This document shows positions 50,944 through 61,340 of a stretch of 64,000 nt of DNA, one piece after another. The notes under the pieces are model-generated. The model was given only the letters and a program-made list of their open reading frames with translations, made no database searches and had not been told where the DNA came from. The stretch is from Brevibacillus laterosporus DSM 25 (lineage in GTDB: Bacteria; Bacillota; Bacilli; Brevibacillales; Brevibacillaceae), in assembly GCF_002706795.1 (NCBI RefSeq), contig NZ_CP017705.1:1072001-1136000 (forward strand), in the 5' to 3' direction. Position numbers and translations under genes: made by a program. Position 1 is the stretch's first letter, and each line of letters begins with the position of its first letter.

Positions 50944-53900
50944 TTACGTGAATAACCATATGCGCTTACCTATCACGCACATCTTTGGACGATTCTTCCA
51001 TATTTCAAGTAAGCACTTAATCAGGGCTTCTATGCACTTGTCGCCCCCGCCACCTTCACAGTACGGGGTAACATGCACGTCTTCACATATCCAGTTAGTC
51101 AATTCCACCCAGTCTAGTTGAGCAAACTCCCAACTTCGCTCACCAGTCTCAATGTGGGTAGTGAACTTCCACTGGAATACATGTTTACCTTTCATAACAG
51201 GATATTTGAAGGTGTAATACCCTCCCTCTGTCGTAAATGTCTGAATCAAGTCACCATCTATGAAAAACTCAAGTTTCGAGTTGTACGGTTTTGGTATAAA
51301 CCTAAACCATTCGTAAGCCTTGAATTCATGCAATCGGAAGGTCGTGAAGTACTCTTTTCCTGTCCAAGTGCTGATAGTTCCCTTTTGGTCTGTTGTGATG
51401 ATTACCTTGTACTTAGTATAGGGCGTAGGGAGCAATTGGCTAACGCCAAAGGAGCTATACCCATCTCCGTAGTAAGTCTGGTCATACACGGATTGTCCGT
51501 CTTCCCTGAGGACTTGAACCCTCATACTGCTTCCGTCACACCCGCCCATCCAAATAGGCTTGTTATCCCACACCTCGAAGTGGGTTACCTCAGCCCATGA
51601 AGGGGGAACAGGCTCCTCATCGTGCATATCCATCTCGCCGCCCCATATCATAGCTCCGTCACCTGGGCATCCTTGATCTAATCTAACAACAACTTTGTAG
51701 TCTCTCTTTTGGTCAGAATCGTTTTTAATGGGTATCTCTACAAGCTCATCATCAAAACTGGTAACATACCATCTATCAATTCGATCTCCTTCCTCGTAGA
51801 CCTCAATAGCAATTCTAGTATTCCTACAAGGGTCTAAGCGGTTTTCGTAGAGTCTGATTACATCAAGCCACGCGTAGCTACCTCCGTCATCAAGATCAGT
51901 GTCAGGAAACGGGTCTTTCCACCACCCCGTGTCAGGGTGCGGAGAATCTCCTACACGGTACACGTTGCCATTTGCATCGGAGCAGTAAGCATCCCAGTAT
52001 TCTTGGAAGCCACCCTTACTTAGTGTAAATGCTCCCGCGTCAAGTCCTGAGGTTCCCTCAGCAACGCCAGTTCCTTTACTCAAGGTGTACGAAACACTGT
52101 ACGCATGACCTGGTTCCACATATCCATTTAGGTCTATCATGTACTCCGCGACCTCGCCCGCATTTCCGTAGTACTTATCAGAATAAACCACCATACCTGT
52201 GGTGAGGTCTGTAAGGCGAACCCATACATATGTTTCGTAGTCAACAAGAGGTCGATCTACAAGTTGCCCCCCGTTGACGCTATTTGGGTCACTTACCTTG
52301 AGAGTTAAATTCTTTATAGCGGTATACCAATTAAGTTTTGTATGAGGGTCTTGGTCTCTATCAGGTTTGGTATCCGTGACACCAATGCAAATCCAGTACC
52401 ACCCAGGAGACAGGTTCTTGGTGACTGAGAAGTGCTTGGCAGTAGTCCAATCAGTATCACCGAGATAACGATAATCCTTCTTATAGTTACCCCCATAGTT
52501 ATGGCGTATATTGTCGAGAATTATAGGGTTACTCCAATCAGAATCCTTGACTAACCATACACGCAACCGAGCACCCTGATATTCACTATTCTTCAAGTAG
52601 CTATAGAAATCGAAGTCTAGTTTGAACTTCCCTGTGGTATAGAACTTGTCGAATATCTTCCGTGTATATTTAGAATCCAATTCTTTTGGTGCCACAGTTT
52701 CATCGTTTGGTTTTTTGTTATTTAGCGGAGATAAGTCAGTAACAGGGAGACCGTAATATTTCCCACGGTAGACAGGTGTTTTATATTCGCCGTCATCTGC
52801 CATCATCTTTGTAGTGTCAATACTACGAAGACCATCCACCTTGGCGTATTTGATAGGGTAAACTTTCAGCTTCTCAAGGTAGTTGATCTCCCCGAAATAA
52901 GGGGCGTAGAAATCCCGAGTTATTACCCCGCCATCAAATTCAACACCGTGACCCACAGCCACTCCATTTCCATCGTAGTAAGTCTTGTTGCCGCCACTAC
53001 CCCATCTCCAAGCAGAGGTTCTATCAGAATATATTTCACCATCTGACTGCCCGTAGTCCAATTTACTGGTCGCATCCCCCTTTGGATAGCACCGCTCTCC
53101 CCAAAGGTCACTTCCAGAGGAACCAGAAGAACCGCCATTACCCGCACCGCTCTCGCTTCCAGAACCGCCATTACTACCTGGGGTGAACTTCGTTCCATCT
53201 TTGTAAACCCAACGGAAATCATGTCGTCCAGGTGGTAGTGGGTACATGCAGTTTGTTCCTACCGCTCCACCGTTAACATTCCCTGTCCAAACAGTAACCC
53301 CATCTACCTGAAGCTCAAGTGCTTCGCCTGGGTCAAATTTCCCACCGTACTGCCAGGTTATATATCCTGGGTTCCTCATTCTCGCTGAGAAGTTAGCTAT
53401 ATGAGTCTGATTATGACCTTGTGCCAACATAACACCATCCCCACCCGCGTGACCTGCTTCAACAGCCATGTCAACCCACTTCCAGTTACCTTCAAAACTT
53501 AGGGCAGGGTTATATCTATTGGGTTCATTAAAAAGTTCCTCAAACTCAAGAATGTCACGGCTTGCTCCCGTAATAGGGTCGTACCCGTCATCCATAGAAG
53601 GAAAGATTCTCATGTGCTCCTTGATAGTTACACTAGAGTGAGGGTTAAGTGTAATATCGTAGGTTATCTCATCCCCATCATTGGTGGTTTTCGCCCCACC
53701 ATCCGTTACACTCCAATCTCGGGTGATATCCACTGTACTCCCCATCGGAGACTCTACTGTATAGGTTTTTCCTTCTGACCCCTTCCCGTAGTAAAACGGT
53801 CTGTTAAAGTCGTAGGTGAATGGAGTCTCAGTTTGAGAATCAATAATGTAGAAGCTGATTGTGCTATAGCCCGCCTTCAATGGAATCTCAATTTCAGTCC

Positions 53901-55635
53901 CACTTCTATCACCTTTGCTATAGTGCACACGGTCTCCGTTGACCCTAACCTCAAATCTTTCCGTTGGTCTTAACTCATGCTCAAAACTAAATATGAACCA
54001 ACCATCATCTGGAAGATTAACAGAGGTACTTGCAACACTGCGCCCCTCCTCAGGTTCATCAAGTCTAAGCCAATCACCATGATTAACCCACGTTGGGTTT
54101 CCTGACATCGACCAACTGTACTCCCCGACACCTATACCAAAGTTGTAAGGCTCGTAGTGGTCGATCTCCCTAGGTGGACACAACATTTCTAGGGTTCCAG
54201 TCAAATCAACCTTACAGTTCTTACCCACAATGATCTCATAGGTGATCTGGGCGTCATCTTCCACTGTCTCAGATTGCTTACCGTCAAGTAACCAAGGGTA
54301 CCCGTGTTGGGATTCAGCGATACTCCCGTGTTCCCCGTATCCCGTCTGTGTCTTGCTCACGAATAGATCATCGAAGAAAATATCGTAATCTATATTGTCT
54401 TCAGGGTAGTCGTCAATACCAGTTTTGTAAGCGAATGAAATTTCACCATCACAGTTATTTTCTAATTCCATCGTCAGCGTCTTGGAACGGATGTTGTCAT
54501 TGATAACAAAGCCTTTGAAGTGCGCCTGAACAATGCTCTCTGAGGAGTACACAACCCACGGTTCTATTGCGTAAGTTTCTTCACCATGAACATCATAGTC
54601 TAATGGCACAGGTGGTTTACTTGTGTCTACGATCTCTACAACCTCGATGTCTTTAATATAAATGCCGTTGTGTTGCCAAACTTCAGGTCGCATTTTTCTA
54701 ATTAGCCAATCGAACTTGTACATCTGTCCTGGCTGTAGCGTAAACGCCACTTCTTTCCACCCTGTACTTTCGCTCCACTCCCCACCAACCTGCTGACCGT
54801 TAATGTAAAATAGCAAACCGTTCCCTCGTTTAGCACTTGCAAGGTACTTGAACCGTACCTGCCCATAACGCTTCACACGCCAGTTAAACGTAATCTTGGA
54901 GGAGTTACCAATTTCAAGTAATCCAAGGTCGAGCTTCAAAATCATCTCCGCACCCGACTGCTCGTTCTTCCCTACAGAGTGTACAGTTACCCACTCCTGG
55001 TCTTCCGTGGTAGACACATAGCGGAAGAAGTCAGGAAACTTGTGGGAAAACGGTACATCCTTCTTCATTAAGAACAGTGGAATCTCGTAAATTCTAGCAT
55101 CGAAATGGTTAAAGTAGTTTCCGCTATAGTGGTGATAGTAGGGGGCAGGGCACGTAGGTAGGGATATTCCATGATGACTTCCCCCTGGCTCCTCGGCGTT
55201 CTCAAGAATCTTGTAGATACAATCCCTAATCATTTGCAACACCCTCTGATATTGTGTCTTGTCAGGCGGCATTTGTTGTTGCACCCACCACTCAATCCTG
55301 CGGTACATATTCCATAATGCTTCACGGCACCTTACACTGGCATACCACGACTTGTCCCTTAGGTACTGCTCAATGATTTGGTCAATCGTATTCTCTAGCG
55401 CATCAAGCTGAACCGTCTGCCACCTTCCGATCTGACCATACCCTTGATCTCCAAGTATCGGATTGTTTTCCGCACCGTAACGATCTACTTCCGACCTAGG
55501 GGCGTTCGGGCTTTGTGGCAGGTGTTTGGGATGGTTAGGATTCCCTGTGTCGTAGTCTTCAGCGACTTTCGCATGCATGTTTGCGAACAATACACCTTTT
55601 TGAGACTTAGTAAATAATCCAAACGTATGTCCCAT
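50944..55635 (-). CDS. Giant multidomain structural protein, 1563 aa
   Basis: ATG 55635 is preferred to the GTG at 55650 by the GGTGAGGGG ribosome site. The protein carries repeated beta-sandwich modules with a shared design (a hydrophobic strand, LEFFIDGDLIQTF- or LELQVDGVTVWTG-like, then a PLPPGRHDFRW- or PVMKGKHVFQW-like strand), a Gly/Ser linker near residue 815, and a C-terminal helix with four cysteines. No enzyme motif. Likely a tail-side or adhesin-like component. Confidence 0.7.
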   Translation of the reverse strand: MGHTFGLFTKSQKGVLFANMHAKVAEDYDTGNPNHPKHLPQSPNAPRSEVDRYGAENNPILGDQGYGQIGRWQTVQLDALENTIDQIIEQYLRDKSWYASVRCREALWNMYRRIEWWVQQQMPPDKTQYQRVLQMIRDCIYKILENAEEPGGSHHGISLPTCPAPYYHHYSGNYFNHFDARIYEIPLFLMKKDVPFSHKFPDFFRYVSTTEDQEWVTVHSVGKNEQSGAEMILKLDLGLLEIGNSSKITFNWRVKRYGQVRFKYLASAKRGNGLLFYINGQQVGGEWSESTGWKEVAFTLQPGQMYKFDWLIRKMRPEVWQHNGIYIKDIEVVEIVDTSKPPVPLDYDVHGEETYAIEPWVVYSSESIVQAHFKGFVINDNIRSKTLTMELENNCDGEISFAYKTGIDDYPEDNIDYDIFFDDLFVSKTQTGYGEHGSIAESQHGYPWLLDGKQSETVEDDAQITYEIIVGKNCKVDLTGTLEMLCPPREIDHYEPYNFGIGVGEYSWSMSGNPTWVNHGDWLRLDEPEEGRSVASTSVNLPDDGWFIFSFEHELRPTERFEVRVNGDRVHYSKGDRSGTEIEIPLKAGYSTISFYIIDSQTETPFTYDFNRPFYYGKGSEGKTYTVESPMGSTVDITRDWSVTDGGAKTTNDGDEITYDITLNPHSSVTIKEHMRIFPSMDDGYDPITGASRDILEFEELFNEPNRYNPALSFEGNWKWVDMAVEAGHAGGDGVMLAQGHNQTHIANFSARMRNPGYITWQYGGKFDPGEALELQVDGVTVWTGNVNGGAVGTNCMYPLPPGRHDFRWVYKDGTKFTPGSNGGSGSESGAGNGGSSGSSGSDLWGERCYPKGDATSKLDYGQSDGEIYSDRTSAWRWGSGGNKTYYDGNGVAVGHGVEFDGGVITRDFYAPYFGEINYLEKLKVYPIKYAKVDGLRSIDTTKMMADDGEYKTPVYRGKYYGLPVTDLSPLNNKKPNDETVAPKELDSKYTRKIFDKFYTTGKFKLDFDFYSYLKNSEYQGARLRVWLVKDSDWSNPIILDNIRHNYGGNYKKDYRYLGDTDWTTAKHFSVTKNLSPGWYWICIGVTDTKPDRDQDPHTKLNWYTAIKNLTLKVSDPNSVNGGQLVDRPLVDYETYVWVRLTDLTTGMVVYSDKYYGNAGEVAEYMIDLNGYVEPGHAYSVSYTLSKGTGVAEGTSGLDAGAFTLSKGGFQEYWDAYCSDANGNVYRVGDSPHPDTGWWKDPFPDTDLDDGGSYAWLDVIRLYENRLDPCRNTRIAIEVYEEGDRIDRWYVTSFDDELVEIPIKNDSDQKRDYKVVVRLDQGCPGDGAMIWGGEMDMHDEEPVPPSWAEVTHFEVWDNKPIWMGGCDGSSMRVQVLREDGQSVYDQTYYGDGYSSFGVSQLLPTPYTKYKVIITTDQKGTISTWTGKEYFTTFRLHEFKAYEWFRFIPKPYNSKLEFFIDGDLIQTFTTEGGYYTFKYPVMKGKHVFQWKFTTHIETGERSWEFAQLDWVELTNWICEDVHVTPYCEGGGGDKCIEALIKCLLEIWKNRPKMCVIGKRIWLFT

Positions 55636-55654
55636 GAAATCACCCCTCACCCTC

Positions 55655-55683
55655 TCTATACGAAAAACAGAGCACCGAGTTAA
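55655..55683 (-). promoter_or_regulatory. Phage ECF-like promoter, copy 11
   Basis: TTAAC-18-TATAGA with invariant TCGTATAGA, before the 1563-aa gene. The stop codon of the 1864-aa gene (55682-55680) is part of the -35. Confidence 0.85.
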
Positions 55684-55690
55684 TCGGTGC
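55672..55690 (-). terminator. Terminator whose loop holds the -35 of promoter copy 11
   Basis: GCACCGA and TCGGTGC arms with the loop exactly TTAAC, followed by TCTGTTTTT on the minus strand. Same design as the element at 30853. Confidence 0.75.
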
Positions 55691-58600
55691 CCGTCAAATC
55701 GTATTGAAGTTTTGAATCAGTATAGATTTGGATTCTACCATCCATGACCGACACCGATAGCTTGTACCACTTGTCTTTCTCCCACTTAAATGGTTGCATG
55801 GGGGAACCAATTGGAGTAGGGTTGCCACCGACCACCTTGTATAACTGCATAGGAACTCTCATACCAAGGCTATTGTCGGGGTCTCCTCCGTGTACCATGA
55901 ACATCCAGTAGTTGTTCTGATCGTAGTACTTAAAGATGATTCCCGCACCCTCCCCTTCATTCTCTGTATCTACCTTGAAGTCGATAGAAAACTTGTATTT
56001 ATCGGATAGGAAGTTGTTTCTATACCAACCACTAACCATAGGTGTGTCACTCTTAGAATAGAACTTGCCTATTAATCTATCACGTTCCCACGAACCGCTA
56101 CCAAACTCCATCCAGTCATCAGTCTGAGATAGTTCCAACGCATCCATGTCCTTAGAGTAAGGGTAGTATACGTTGAACGGGTCATCAGGGTCATAGTCTT
56201 CGGGAACTCCGAACCCCCCCTCCCAGTCTTCAGGGTTCATTCCTTGATCGAGCAAGTCGTTGGAGTAGTCATAGATCAACCCTTGCCCCATTGTATCCAT
56301 CATAGGTAGATACCCTTCAGCAGGCTGATCGCGGAAAGCTAAGTGCTCATCAGTTTGCAAGAAGCTGTCTCGCGGCTCCATCTTCGCTTCATGGTAGATC
56401 TCCATTAGATGCGCTGTTCTCTCGGGCAGGAAAGCAAAGAGTTGTTCCAGATACTCAGCCCGTGCTTCAGGACGTTCTGCAAAGATAAACCCCGTAATTA
56501 CATGAGCACAACGCTCCTCAAAAGATGCTACCAAGGATTCAGGGTCTACTATCTCTGACAACCTAGCATTAGCTGTTCCGACTGGAAGCGATCTTTCAAC
56601 GTAAGATTCTCTATCCTCTTTATGAGCCAACGAGTAGTCATTCTCAGCGTAACCAACTCTGCTCAGATGAGTAGCAAGTGAGTATTCATCACTTGTGTAC
56701 CCTGCATCTGTCAACTTCTTACCGATTATCTCTCCGTCACCCACAACGAATCCTCTATCAGGAATCTTTCTTCCGTATGTTAGCTCATCATCCACGTAGC
56801 CTATTCGTTGTATTGAGATACCATAAAAATCCCCCTCTACATCTCCGTACCTCTCCTTGACAACATTACCTTCAATTTCATGCAGTTGAGCACTTCGATC
56901 TGATTTACTTGCGAATATAATGTCTTCGTCAAGCCTTGCATTCCTTAACTTAACTACATTCGACTCCCCTTCGTGCATAAGACCTTCTCGAATTTCCGTG
57001 CCACCCGTAAGATCACCCTCGATATAAGCACCCCTCATACCTTTATAAGAGCATATGTTCTCGATTAACTGAAAGTACCTAAGACCTTTGCCACCAAATA
57101 ACATCCCTTCATCAATTGAACCATTTCTGAGCTTTAATACATCATCAATAGTTTCATGAAGGTGGGAATCCCTAACATCCTTTCTAGCAAACAACTCATC
57201 CTGGATGTCTGCTTCTCTGCATTCCTTGCTTACAACGAGTGAGAAGGGTAATTCTGCATCCCTGACACCTTTAAACGCGGCAAGAGTATTATGAAGGAAC
57301 GTATCTCTAACGCCTTTATACGCAAATAAATTCTCCTCTTCGATAGTTCCGTACTTAACTGGGGTGCCACCAAGTGGCAACGAAGAGTCAAGGTAACCAT
57401 ATTGTGGTTTATCTGCAACAAGGTTTTCCTCAAGCTCCCCTTGCTTCTCTTTACTACTTTCTTCGCTCTCATGAAGGCATGAGTCTTTAGGGTTCTTGGT
57501 AGCAAACAAGGTTTCATATAGGTAGGAATCTTTAACTCTCTTATCGCCCACTAAGGTGTCCTCAATCGTGACCGATTCTTTCAACCCTTTTACCGCGAAG
57601 ATGGTCTTATCTCCGAAGTTAAAGGAGTTTTTTGGAAGCTTATTACCAAACAAGTACTCGGAAATGGTCTCTGCTACCTTCTCACCTTTGATGCCCTCCA
57701 ATAACAACTTGGTAACCGTATCCTTAGCACCTTTCACCCCGAACAGCCCTTCGTTGTTTTCTACCTCATGGAGGTGGGCACCTTTGGACAACTTAGTGGC
57801 TACTGTTTCTTTGACGATGATGGAGGGATGAACTAATTTATCTGCTACAACTTCAATTTGAATTTCAGAGTCCTTAGAGCTTTTATCAGCGTACACTTCG
57901 CATGCATCTAGGAATGACAGCCTTTGCCCAGGGACAGCGAATAGGGTGTCGTCACTTACGGTTCCGTGCCGATCTCCCCTGACTGCTTCATTCATACTAT
58001 CTTCAATGAATGATTGCTGAGCTTTACTGGTACCTATGGTGTACTCATCGTTGATGTGTAATTGTCTTAGGTTAGCTGATCCAAGAGTGTACTCATCACT
58101 CGTAGAACCAACCCTATCCCGAGCTGTTCCGATAGAATATTCATCCCTAAGAAACGTCTGTCTAAGTTGAAGTATTGCAAGAGGATGCTCGATGTCAATA
58201 ATACTTTGTTGTGGTTTTAATGCTCCGATGGAGTAATCCTCGTTAATGTACAGCTCCCTGTTCTTCGCCGTACCTATAGAATACTTATCACTAAGGTGCA
58301 TCTGACGAGATAATGACTTACCTAAGATGTAATCTTCGCTCAGATACATATTGCGCATGTTAGGTGTTCCTAGATTGTACTCCTCATGAAGGATTCCTGT
58401 GCGATCGCGATCACGGGGTATACTACCCATTACAAACTCAATATGAAGTTCCCCTTCACGACTTTCATTAGAACCCATAGCATACTCATCTGATGTGTAC
58501 CCGCCGCGTTCGTACTTACTACCCATAGCGTATTCTTCTGATGTAATCCCGCCGCGCTCACCCTTACTTCCCATATACTCAGGGTCATCAGGGAAAAGTC

Positions 58601-61274
58601 CTCTGTCAGTGGGTAGATGTCCTTGATAATCTTCAATCTGAATGATTGCTGGTCGTGAACTATAATCTGCACCGTAAATGACCTCAGTAATCTCTCCGTG
58701 CAAAGTCTCTTTTGTCTTAGTTCCCTCGAAGTATTCGTTTACTAGGTAGGACTCCTTTACGCCCTTTTCAGCTACGGTAAGACTCTCGTCAATGTCACCG
58801 TCTAGGGTTGTCTTAGAAGCTTGCAGTTGGTCATCGGCATAGTCGCCATTCAAGGACTCCTTTACACCCTCTAAGTTCAGCGTAATAATACCTGATTTCG
58901 TACTGTCCTTAGAGCCTGTTAGGATACCACTATCTATCAGAGCATCAATACGCTTCTTCACCCCGCCAAGAAAGTCATTATCCAAGTATGCAGGTGCCCC
59001 AGCATTTTGCACAGCTTCGATCATCATTTCCATGATAACAGCAGGGTTATCCTGAAGCAGTTCACCCACGATCATATCCTCATCGAGGTATCCTTGGTAC
59101 TCTTTATTGCCAAGCCATCCGCCGCCCTCTAACTGATCTAGTAAAGGGTCACGTATTGTCGTAGGTCTTCCGATCTCCCTAATTGATCGAAGGATAGTCT
59201 CTAAATTCATTCGCTTAGGTGCCCTGACAAACTCTAAAGGCTTATTAGCTAAGTGCATGTCCTTCTGAACATGGTTCTTATCATAGGTGTTCGTAGTATG
59301 CAGAATCGTAGGTCGTACTGTTTCCTTATCAGCAAGGTAATCCTCCAGTAACCACAAGCCATGCTCAAACTCCCTGTCTGCGGAAGGCATCTCTGCTGTT
59401 TCAAGGTCGAAGGCACTTGTTCTTTCAGCACCACTATCTACCTTAGGCAGAAGCAGACTCCTAGGCTCTGTCCTACCCTCATAGAACTCTTCCTCAATAT
59501 AGGCTTCAACCTTACTTACACGCTCCCCAAGAGCATACTTACTGAGTACGTCTATGGCTTCGGTAAGCACTCTCTTAGCCAGTGGTTTCTCCTGACTTAC
59601 ACATCCCGCAAACTTACTGACCCTTCTGGACTCCTGCAAGTCTCTGAAAACAAATCCATATTCAGTGCTATCTCGGTACGCTTGCTGAGCTTCCTCTCTA
59701 TCAACTACCCCTCGTACCACCGCTATTCGATGAGCGGTTGGTCTATCCCGCTCAACGTACATACTCTCAACGAAGATTCGCTGTGCAGGTGTAAGAGTAT
59801 CAATCAGTTGCATCTGCTCAGTAATGTCCCGCACCGCCCATGGCAATGTTCGCTCTACATGCACTAGAGTATCAATATCTCTGTGGGCAAGAATGATTCC
59901 CGACTCTGTTACAGTAGGGTTCTTGTCAATAATTCTATGGGCATGAATAGGGTGCCATAAAATATCACTGGGACGGAGTATAGACTCGTAACGGTGCTCT
60001 ACACGAACACCGCCGACAAGCTTATTGTGCCTATGGATTTGATCTTTGGTGTTCTCCCGAACCGCCCGCATTTCTTTAATCAGAAGCGCTGGGTATCTCC
60101 TTTCCTTCAGCTTTGCTAGGACATTATGATGGGTTGTAAGCTCATGGGCGATAACACGGCGGGCTAACTCTCCATCAGAAATGAGCATCTTCTCCTCGAA
60201 ATCTCTTAACGCTTGAACGACATCCCCTGTCGCTGATCCACCAAAGGTATCTTTCCTTGCCGCCACACTCAACTTCTTTAAGACTTCCAATCTTGCGCCA
60301 TTATCTATCCGCGTACCTATAGAAAATGAATGTTCGACAATGCCATGGTTGTCAGTGACTATGATCCCTGTAATAGTTGCTTTTTGGACTGTCGCGTGTT
60401 TATCGCTGACACGGATACCTAGAAGGTCTTGGTACAGTAGCTCAACATCATGCCGTGTGACACGTTCAGCCTTGATGGTCTCGCTTCTTTCGGTGTCCCT
60501 CAGGTAGTTCACAACAGCTTCTAATAGTGGGGCGTTTTCAGAGGAATGACCAACAAGGCGCTCAACCTCGGCGTAAACCCCTGCCAAGTCCAAGTCGGGT
60601 TGATTGTCCCTTACCGAGTCCACGAGTTGACTAATCACCAATTCGTATTCACTATCATCTATCTCAGCACTATCTGCGTAGTCAGCGACCATTCCGAACT
60701 CATTTTCTCTGAAGCTGATCTTACTAGGGTCAATTTTTCCGAGATTCTGAACTAACCTGCGGGTAAGTCCTAGATTACGAACGATCTTCAGTTCCTTGTC
60801 GTTGTCCACCCGCCAACTTTCTCCCATGTCAGCATCAAGTGATGCGTCCTTCAGGAAGTTGGGTCTATGGGCTTTAGGTTGCTCATTTAATTCAAGAGCT
60901 TCAATCAGTGCCGTTCTCTCGGCTTCAAACGAAAACTCCATTATCTTACCTATATTATTGAAAGTAGAACCTTCTGATTTCTCGTGCATTACCCCCGTTT
61001 TTGACTGCTTCCCATCACCTAGCAGGATGAACCCTTCCTCGGATTCCGTGTCCTTACGAATGGCTTCGACAAGATCGTGGTTCATACCCTGGGAGATAGA
61101 TCGAGCAATATGGAAATCAAGCATAAGGACACTAGGATAGCGACTGTAAGGAATGTAAATAAACCGATATTCTTCGCTCCTGCTACCTGTAGTCCCAACG
61201 GTGAATAGGTAACCGTGCTGAGTGGTCGTGTAATCTATTACAGTAAAATCATACTGGTTTACTACTCGGTTCAC
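55680..61274 (-). CDS. Giant repeat-containing structural protein, 1864 aa
   Basis: GTG 61274 follows AAGGGGGCGG. The N-terminal half is mostly charged and of unknown fold. From about residue 890 to 1650 the protein is a run of 16-residue repeats. The C-terminal 130 residues (SGWYRNNFLSDKYKFSIDF, GAGIIFKYYDQNNYWMFMVHG, DGRIQIYTDSKLQYDL) resemble a concanavalin-A-like lectin/glucanase domain that seems to lack its last strands. It is probably a long tail fibre or baseplate protein. Confidence 0.75.
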   Translation of the reverse strand: MNRVVNQYDFTVIDYTTTQHGYLFTVGTTGSRSEEYRFIYIPYSRYPSVLMLDFHIARSISQGMNHDLVEAIRKDTESEEGFILLGDGKQSKTGVMHEKSEGSTFNNIGKIMEFSFEAERTALIEALELNEQPKAHRPNFLKDASLDADMGESWRVDNDKELKIVRNLGLTRRLVQNLGKIDPSKISFRENEFGMVADYADSAEIDDSEYELVISQLVDSVRDNQPDLDLAGVYAEVERLVGHSSENAPLLEAVVNYLRDTERSETIKAERVTRHDVELLYQDLLGIRVSDKHATVQKATITGIIVTDNHGIVEHSFSIGTRIDNGARLEVLKKLSVAARKDTFGGSATGDVVQALRDFEEKMLISDGELARRVIAHELTTHHNVLAKLKERRYPALLIKEMRAVRENTKDQIHRHNKLVGGVRVEHRYESILRPSDILWHPIHAHRIIDKNPTVTESGIILAHRDIDTLVHVERTLPWAVRDITEQMQLIDTLTPAQRIFVESMYVERDRPTAHRIAVVRGVVDREEAQQAYRDSTEYGFVFRDLQESRRVSKFAGCVSQEKPLAKRVLTEAIDVLSKYALGERVSKVEAYIEEEFYEGRTEPRSLLLPKVDSGAERTSAFDLETAEMPSADREFEHGLWLLEDYLADKETVRPTILHTTNTYDKNHVQKDMHLANKPLEFVRAPKRMNLETILRSIREIGRPTTIRDPLLDQLEGGGWLGNKEYQGYLDEDMIVGELLQDNPAVIMEMMIEAVQNAGAPAYLDNDFLGGVKKRIDALIDSGILTGSKDSTKSGIITLNLEGVKESLNGDYADDQLQASKTTLDGDIDESLTVAEKGVKESYLVNEYFEGTKTKETLHGEITEVIYGADYSSRPAIIQIEDYQGHLPTDRGLFPDDPEYMGSKGERGGITSEEYAMGSKYERGGYTSDEYAMGSNESREGELHIEFVMGSIPRDRDRTGILHEEYNLGTPNMRNMYLSEDYILGKSLSRQMHLSDKYSIGTAKNRELYINEDYSIGALKPQQSIIDIEHPLAILQLRQTFLRDEYSIGTARDRVGSTSDEYTLGSANLRQLHINDEYTIGTSKAQQSFIEDSMNEAVRGDRHGTVSDDTLFAVPGQRLSFLDACEVYADKSSKDSEIQIEVVADKLVHPSIIVKETVATKLSKGAHLHEVENNEGLFGVKGAKDTVTKLLLEGIKGEKVAETISEYLFGNKLPKNSFNFGDKTIFAVKGLKESVTIEDTLVGDKRVKDSYLYETLFATKNPKDSCLHESEESSKEKQGELEENLVADKPQYGYLDSSLPLGGTPVKYGTIEEENLFAYKGVRDTFLHNTLAAFKGVRDAELPFSLVVSKECREADIQDELFARKDVRDSHLHETIDDVLKLRNGSIDEGMLFGGKGLRYFQLIENICSYKGMRGAYIEGDLTGGTEIREGLMHEGESNVVKLRNARLDEDIIFASKSDRSAQLHEIEGNVVKERYGDVEGDFYGISIQRIGYVDDELTYGRKIPDRGFVVGDGEIIGKKLTDAGYTSDEYSLATHLSRVGYAENDYSLAHKEDRESYVERSLPVGTANARLSEIVDPESLVASFEERCAHVITGFIFAERPEARAEYLEQLFAFLPERTAHLMEIYHEAKMEPRDSFLQTDEHLAFRDQPAEGYLPMMDTMGQGLIYDYSNDLLDQGMNPEDWEGGFGVPEDYDPDDPFNVYYPYSKDMDALELSQTDDWMEFGSGSWERDRLIGKFYSKSDTPMVSGWYRNNFLSDKYKFSIDFKVDTENEGEGAGIIFKYYDQNNYWMFMVHGGDPDNSLGMRVPMQLYKVVGGNPTPIGSPMQPFKWEKDKWYKLSVSVMDGRIQIYTDSKLQYDLTGTD
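56300..58600 (-). repeat. Region coding for tandem 16-residue repeats
   Basis: About 45 degenerate units of 48 bases. The clearest copies read G-S/T-x-x-x-R-x-x-x-L/I-x-D/E-E-Y-x-I/L, for example GTAKNRELYINEDYSI; later copies read K-G-x-R-D-x-x-L. DNA identity between units is low, so this is an old protein repeat and not a recent duplication. Confidence 0.75.
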
Positions 61275-61293
61275 GTCACCGCCCCCTTGTATT

Positions 61294-61332
61294 AAAAAAG
61301 GGAACTCCTGAGAGGAGTCTCAGAAAGTTCCC
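61294..61332 (-). terminator. Intrinsic terminator immediately after promoter copy 12
   Basis: GGGAACT/AGTTCCC arms with an inner TGAGA/TCTCA stem and six T on the minus strand. It begins within about two bases of the expected start site and ends before the 1864-aa gene. Confidence 0.82.
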
Positions 61333-61340
61333 TCACTGAA

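Noticed and set aside
56300-58600. CRISPR-like or DNA tandem repeat
   Set aside because: The repeat is at protein level with low DNA identity and inside a single long reading frame.
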